Source: Candidatus Omnitrophota bacterium (lineage in GTDB: Bacteria; Omnitrophota; Gorgyraeia; Gygaellales; Profunditerraquicolaceae). From it: 16,689 nt of DNA. The notes under the pieces are model-generated. The model searched no databases. It saw only the letters and a list, made by a program, of their open reading frames with translations, and was not told the DNA's origin. The position numbers were made by a program, and so were the translations under genes. This document shows, piece by piece, positions 13,251-16,689 of the stretch (position 1 is its first letter; the number at the start of each line of letters is the position of its first letter). The stretch is taken from assembly GCA_023247875.1 (NCBI GenBank), contig JAHFFQ010000014.1:1-16689 (forward strand), in the 5' to 3' direction.

Positions 13251-14668
13251 AGCGCTTTTTGAGTTTCTGAAATACTAACAAATAAATCTTCTATGCTGGA
13301 AATTTTATAGAATTCTTCTGTGCCCTTTATATACATGAAAACATTATTAGATATTTTTGCAAAACCGTTATTTATAAGATTTTTATTCGATTGATCCCAG
13401 TGGTGCGACAAATCAAAATCCGCTGAATTAAGAGGTATCTTTAGCACATCTCCGGATTTATGCCACGCCTTGATAAATTTATCTATAAATGGCTGATTAA
13501 AAAGATCTTTATCTTTTTCTGCTACTTCTTTTGTAACAAAAAGGATTTTCTTTTTTGAATATGTTAGCGTATTTAACAAAAAGAGGATTAAGTGATCATC
13601 GTCTAGGCTACAGCCTATTACAACAATATAATCGCTTTCAAGAATATCTTTACTAAATCTATGCATATAACAAGCAAAAGGATTAGAGTAAAAGGCATCG
13701 ATTTTCTTCAACCCAGATATAAAATAAGTATTATAATGTTTACCAGCTGAACTGATGTCAAAATATTTTGTATCATAGGTATCGTTTCTAAATATGTTTT
13801 TCAACCTTTGAACTTGAGCATCTCTATAGTTAGTTTCAAAATACATTCGATTGCCAAGTGGGAGAAATCCTACATGCCCATGCAAGAATGCAATGATTTT
13901 CTCAGCTTTCATAAAATCCTCATTCTTAAAACCAATATTAATGCCACTAAATGTGTTCTTTATATCTGCGATATCTTTAATAGACTCACATAATAAAGGA
14001 TCATAATTTAAAGAATATAGGTTTAAGAATCTAAATTGTGTATTTATTTTTTTATAAAATAGGTTATTAGCGGCTATTGATTTTTTAACCAATGCGTCTT
14101 CATCACCCCAAATATCTAAGATTGCTTTAATTAAAACCTCCCTCGCTAGGAAGGGGACATATCGCCAACCTTGGCCATCGGATTTACTAAATGCTTGTTT
14201 CTTAACATCAGGATACTTATCACACCAGAAATCCGGTAAGATCCCTTCGATCCAATCATACTTGCATTGTAAATTTAGCACTACTATATCTAAAAGATAT
14301 AAAAGGTTTTCAAAATTCGGCTTGTTCTTAGTAGATATGGAATCCTTTATCCTTTTCAAAACAAATAAGACGTCTTCTTTATCAATATTCCACACATAAC
14401 TATTTTTAGATTCAATAAAATACTTTTTGAAATCAAGCAAAATACTATCCCATAAGTCTGGATTCATTAAACTATTAGTTAAATAATCTGTAGTGAGGGC
14501 TACGCCATCTTTACTAATAAAAGCCGCGGATGCTCCTGCGCCAAGTAAAAATGTTATTTTTTTGTCCTTTTTTGGCTTTATTCTAGATTTCAAAATTTTG
14601 TAAATCAATATTACACAAAATACTAAAATTGACACTATTATCGGATATAACGTTTTTATCTGTGCCAT
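13247..14668 (-). CDS. Membrane-anchored SIR2-like domain protein, probable NADase-type effector
   Basis: A 473-residue protein. Residues about 8-28 are one transmembrane helix followed by a basic stop (KSRIKPKKDKK). The rest matches SIR2_2-type domains: nucleotide-binding GAGAS (43-47) in ITFLLGAGASAAF, SLNYD (219-223) with candidate catalytic Asn221, FLHGHVG (261-267) with candidate His263, and IVVIGCSLDDDHL (348-360). Bacterial SIR2 proteins of this type (ThsA, DSR and pAgo-linked SIR2) deplete NAD+ on phage infection. An N-terminal membrane anchor is less usual. The gene starts 4 nt after the upstream gene and overlaps the zinc-ribbon gene. Codon and base use is strongly AT-rich compared with the Tad genes, suggesting acquisition. 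NADase activity is inferred, not shown. Confidence 0.85.
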   Translation of the reverse strand: MAQIKTLYPIIVSILVFCVILIYKILKSRIKPKKDKKITFLLGAGASAAFISKDGVALTTDYLTNSLMNPDLWDSILLDFKKYFIESKNSYVWNIDKEDVLFVLKRIKDSISTKNKPNFENLLYLLDIVVLNLQCKYDWIEGILPDFWCDKYPDVKKQAFSKSDGQGWRYVPFLAREVLIKAILDIWGDEDALVKKSIAANNLFYKKINTQFRFLNLYSLNYDPLLCESIKDIADIKNTFSGINIGFKNEDFMKAEKIIAFLHGHVGFLPLGNRMYFETNYRDAQVQRLKNIFRNDTYDTKYFDISSAGKHYNTYFISGLKKIDAFYSNPFACYMHRFSKDILESDYIVVIGCSLDDDHLILFLLNTLTYSKKKILFVTKEVAEKDKDLFNQPFIDKFIKAWHKSGDVLKIPLNSADFDLSHHWDQSNKNLINNGFAKISNNVFMYIKGTEEFYKISSIEDLFVSISETQKAL

Positions 14669-14672
14669 AACT

Positions 14673-15431
14673 TTACTCCTTTTTAGTACCCATTGTTAAC
14701 GGATCTAAAGTCCCGACTTTCTGACTTGCCCATATTTTCCATTTATCGAATTCGCTTCCAGGCTCAATCTTACCATTTCTTTGGATATACGCATCAGTAG
14801 CGGCTTCAATATAAGATCGAATTATTTTGCTTTTATGCCAACCCATAGCTTCTTTTTCTAGCATATCAATAAGCGCCTGCTCTTGTTGCCTTACTTTTTG
14901 TTCTTCCTCTGCCTTACGTTCCTTTTCTTCCCACTCGCGATGTTCTTGTTCTCTTTTAAGCCTATTAGTTTTTTGCTGTTCTGCTGCTAGGAATAACCCA
15001 CTAATGAAATTATCTATACACGCCTCTAGTTTTTTCCTTTGGCCATCCTTCCATTCACTGCGAGCGCCATAAGGCGCATCCTTGATTCGTAAGACAAGAT
15101 CCCCATTAGGAATATAGTCATACCGATTAAAACCGTGCTGATCCTGGCCTTTCTTAACAATATTAATCTTCTCATACATATCGATAGCAAGTGTCATCCC
15201 AAAAATATTAACACAAGTGGCATTTTTATAGTCTTCTTTGATTATAGAAACTTGCGCTCCTTTGGCCTCTAATGACTTGATCAAGGTATCCATAATCATT
15301 AATGCTCTATCCAGGCTGTTGGGGCTAACGCGAACATCCAGACCGGTGCGTCTACCGATAATACAACCTCTGTCTAGGTAAGATTGATCAACATCCTTCT
15401 TTGTTTTTGCTACTAACGAATGCATGGTCAA
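14673..15431 (-). CDS. Coiled-coil protein resembling the C-terminal half of an HTH-type hypothetical family
   Basis: A 252-residue protein. Residues 4-60 (HSLVAKTKKDV, then LDVRVSPNSLDRALMIMDTLIKSLEAKG) recall the C-terminal domain of a widespread hypothetical family whose N-terminus carries a DNA-binding HTH; that HTH is absent here, since the upstream gene ends 3 nt before. A central beta region (about 65-125) is followed by a highly charged coiled coil (about 150-195, EQQKTNRLKREQEHREWEEKERKAEEE in part) and a C-terminal helical domain (WHKSKIIRSYIEAATDAYIQ). It could be a true short form, a sensor subunit of the operon, or a truncated relic. The family link is from memory and unverified. 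Confidence 0.65.
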   Translation of the reverse strand: MTMHSLVAKTKKDVDQSYLDRGCIIGRRTGLDVRVSPNSLDRALMIMDTLIKSLEAKGAQVSIIKEDYKNATCVNIFGMTLAIDMYEKINIVKKGQDQHGFNRYDYIPNGDLVLRIKDAPYGARSEWKDGQRKKLEACIDNFISGLFLAAEQQKTNRLKREQEHREWEEKERKAEEEQKVRQQEQALIDMLEKEAMGWHKSKIIRSYIEAATDAYIQRNGKIEPGSEFDKWKIWASQKVGTLDPLTMGTKKE

Positions 15432-15434
15432 ATC

Positions 15435-16364
15435 TTAACTTTGTTTATCATACCAATCCTTAATTTTTCTCTTTATATCTTCAGAAACATGGAAACGCTC
15501 CTGAAGCAATTCAATTGCTCTTGCGCTTCGCTTTGGAGAGTTCATCGACATCTCGCTTAATTCTTTATAGTCTCTGGAACTAAAAATACCATAAAAAATG
15601 TCGACTTCTCCCTCTCTAGACTTTTCTTTGTTAGAAAGAGCTGAGTCTAAAAAATGATTCAATTGCATTGTTAAAAGCTCTTCTTCTTTTTTTCTCAGCA
15701 AATCAAACTCCGTTTTATGAATTTCTTTTTGTCTAGAGTTAAACCAAACATGAAAACCCAGAACCTTTTTCCTGTATGTCCCTACCAACTCATCTACATC
15801 TACTCGTTTTTCAATCAAATTTAAATATTTGCTTGCATTAGCATTCCACGAACTAAATACCTTTAAGTCATCTTTCAATAAATCTATCGTCTTCTTAGAC
15901 CTTCCATCGTTTTTATTCCAAGAAGTTTGTATTGAAATATCTGGCGCCCTATAGTGCTGGCAATATTGACGAAGACAGTGAACAAACTGAACTAACGGGT
16001 CATTTACAAATTCTTTATTAATCCGATCTTGATAGTCAGGAAACTTTCCTGTTCCATTGTACAATTTATCGTATATATTTCTTGTATGGTCAACCAATGA
16101 CATTGCTGCGGCTACAAAATTATGAAGCAACCGGATCACCTCGCTAAGCGACTTTTCCAATAGATCGCGGTTTCGTACATCCATAAGGTATCCAGACTCT
16201 GGATTATTAACCAAAAATTCAATTTGACGCTTAAGCTGGATATAATTGTTATCGAATATATAAATGGAGATGCTAAAACCTGTTAATGATCGATAGAGAG
16301 CATACTCGGGCAGTTCGTGAAATTCATTAATCAGAGTTACAATTTTCTTGCCATTAGATGTCAT
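15435..16364 (-). CDS. HEPN-like protein with R-x4-H motif
   Basis: A 309-residue, largely helical protein. HNFVAAAMSLVDHTRNIY (81-98) and then FVHCLRQYCQHYRAPD (127-142) give an R-x4-H motif (Arg132, His137), the catalytic signature of HEPN ribonucleases, with a polar residue (Gln133) right behind the Arg, where HEPN proteins usually have Asn, Asp or His. The C-terminal part has a Lys/Glu-rich helix (FDLLRKKEEELLTMQLNHFLDSAL, about 220-243). Its ATG directly abuts the stop of the nuclease-like gene (no gap) and the next gene follows after 3 nt. In an operon with a PD-(D/E)XK-like nuclease and SIR2 it may be a toxin or RNase component. HEPN assignment is by motif only and uncertain. Confidence 0.6.
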   Translation of the reverse strand: MTSNGKKIVTLINEFHELPEYALYRSLTGFSISIYIFDNNYIQLKRQIEFLVNNPESGYLMDVRNRDLLEKSLSEVIRLLHNFVAAAMSLVDHTRNIYDKLYNGTGKFPDYQDRINKEFVNDPLVQFVHCLRQYCQHYRAPDISIQTSWNKNDGRSKKTIDLLKDDLKVFSSWNANASKYLNLIEKRVDVDELVGTYRKKVLGFHVWFNSRQKEIHKTEFDLLRKKEEELLTMQLNHFLDSALSNKEKSREGEVDIFYGIFSSRDYKELSEMSMNSPKRSARAIELLQERFHVSEDIKRKIKDWYDKQS

Positions 16365-16689
16365 CTAATACTCCTCCCCATCTAAGCAATTTCTATCTAT
16401 ACTATATTGCATATAGCAAACAGGGATTTTAAATTGTTTCCTAACCTTGTTTAAATAATCCTTAGCTTGTTTTGTTATTGGATTTTGCGATACAATAATC
16501 AGTTTTTTTGCTCGCTCCTTATCCGGATAATATGAATATTCAAGAAGCTGCGACAAAGCTTCTCTTATGCATGATTTTATAGAATTACTTGTTTTAAACT
16601 CGTAGAAGGTTTCGCCGCCTCCTTCTTTAACTGCAATATCAACAGCTGCTCCAATACCTATTTGGCGCTCAGTACAAACATTATCATAT
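16365..16689 (-). CDS. PD-(D/E)XK-like nuclease domain, C-terminal fragment
   Basis: The reading frame stays open to the right edge, so about 108 C-terminal residues are visible. They include GIGAAVDIAVKEGGGE and then FYEFKTSNSIKSCIREALSQ, an Asp...Glu-x-Lys arrangement (VDI then EFK) typical of PD-(D/E)XK nucleases, followed by QLLEYSYYPDKERAKKLIIVSQ and KQFKIPVCYMQY. This pattern resembles C-terminal nuclease domains found in diverse defence and restriction-like proteins. An in-frame TTG at 16556 is not a real start, because the conserved nuclease core lies upstream of it. It is the first visible gene of the SIR2 operon; its N-terminal domains and the operon promoter are outside the window. 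Confidence 0.72.
   Translation of the reverse strand, partial: YDNVCTERQIGIGAAVDIAVKEGGGETFYEFKTSNSIKSCIREALSQLLEYSYYPDKERAKKLIIVSQNPITKQAKDYLNKVRKQFKIPVCYMQYSIDRNCLDGEEY

Noticed and set aside
16365..16556. Independent 63-aa gene beginning with TTG
   Set aside because: The frame stays open to the window edge and the upstream codons encode the VDI...EFK nuclease core, so this is the end of a longer gene.
1..16689. CRISPR arrays, tRNA or rRNA genes
   Set aside because: No regularly spaced short repeats and no cloverleaf or rRNA-like sequence were seen on either strand.

Overview
The window looks like a chromosomal segment of an uncultured diderm (Gram-negative-type) bacterium. The evidence is a secretin, a lipoprotein with a lipobox, a TonB C-terminal domain, short pilins with class III (Flp/archaeal-like) leader motifs and strong Shine-Dalgarno sites. 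The gene style (a MinD-like domain fused to TadA, many small class III pilins, DUF192 in the pilus operon) reminds me of Candidatus Omnitrophota (OP3) or relatives, but that placement is inference. Almost every gene lies on the minus strand, so the natural reading direction is right to left.

Right part (about 16689 to 12615): a tightly packed, visibly AT-rich operon of five genes with gaps of 0 to 4 nt or a 4-nt overlap. In order: the C-terminal end of a PD-(D/E)XK-like nuclease (cut by the window edge), a protein with an R-x4-H HEPN-like motif, a coiled-coil protein resembling the C-terminal half of a known hypothetical family, a membrane-anchored SIR2-like protein, and a CxxC zinc-ribbon protein. 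The combination of SIR2, HEPN-like and nuclease genes suggests an antiphage defence or abortive-infection module that I do not recognise as a named system.

Middle part (about 12470 to 6048): a Tad (tight adherence) pilus machinery operon. A near-consensus sigma-70 promoter (TTGATA, 17 nt, TATAAT) opens a leader of about 160 nt carrying two stable hairpins, each followed by the same 11-nt tail. Then come a small two-TM protein, a PpiC/SurA-like peptidyl-prolyl isomerase lipoprotein, CpaB, a CpaC/RcpA secretin with an added TonB C-terminal domain, a TadZ(MinD)-TadA fusion ATPase, and a DUF192 protein coupled by an ATGA overlap. The DUF192 C-terminus is encoded by the terminal inverted repeat of an inserted element: a REP-associated-type Y1 transposase gene bounded by perfect 39-bp inverted repeats.

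Left part (about 5230 to 1): a transposase-like protein gene with a helix-turn-helix start, then a second near-consensus promoter (TTGACA, 17 nt, TATATT) followed directly by an RNA with GEMM / cyclic-di-GMP-I riboswitch features and an intrinsic terminator. This leader sits upstream of three larger class III pilins, TadB, TadC and at least four very short pilins, the last cut by the left edge. Pilin and platform expression therefore seems to be switched separately from the secretin/ATPase operon, probably by a cyclic dinucleotide.
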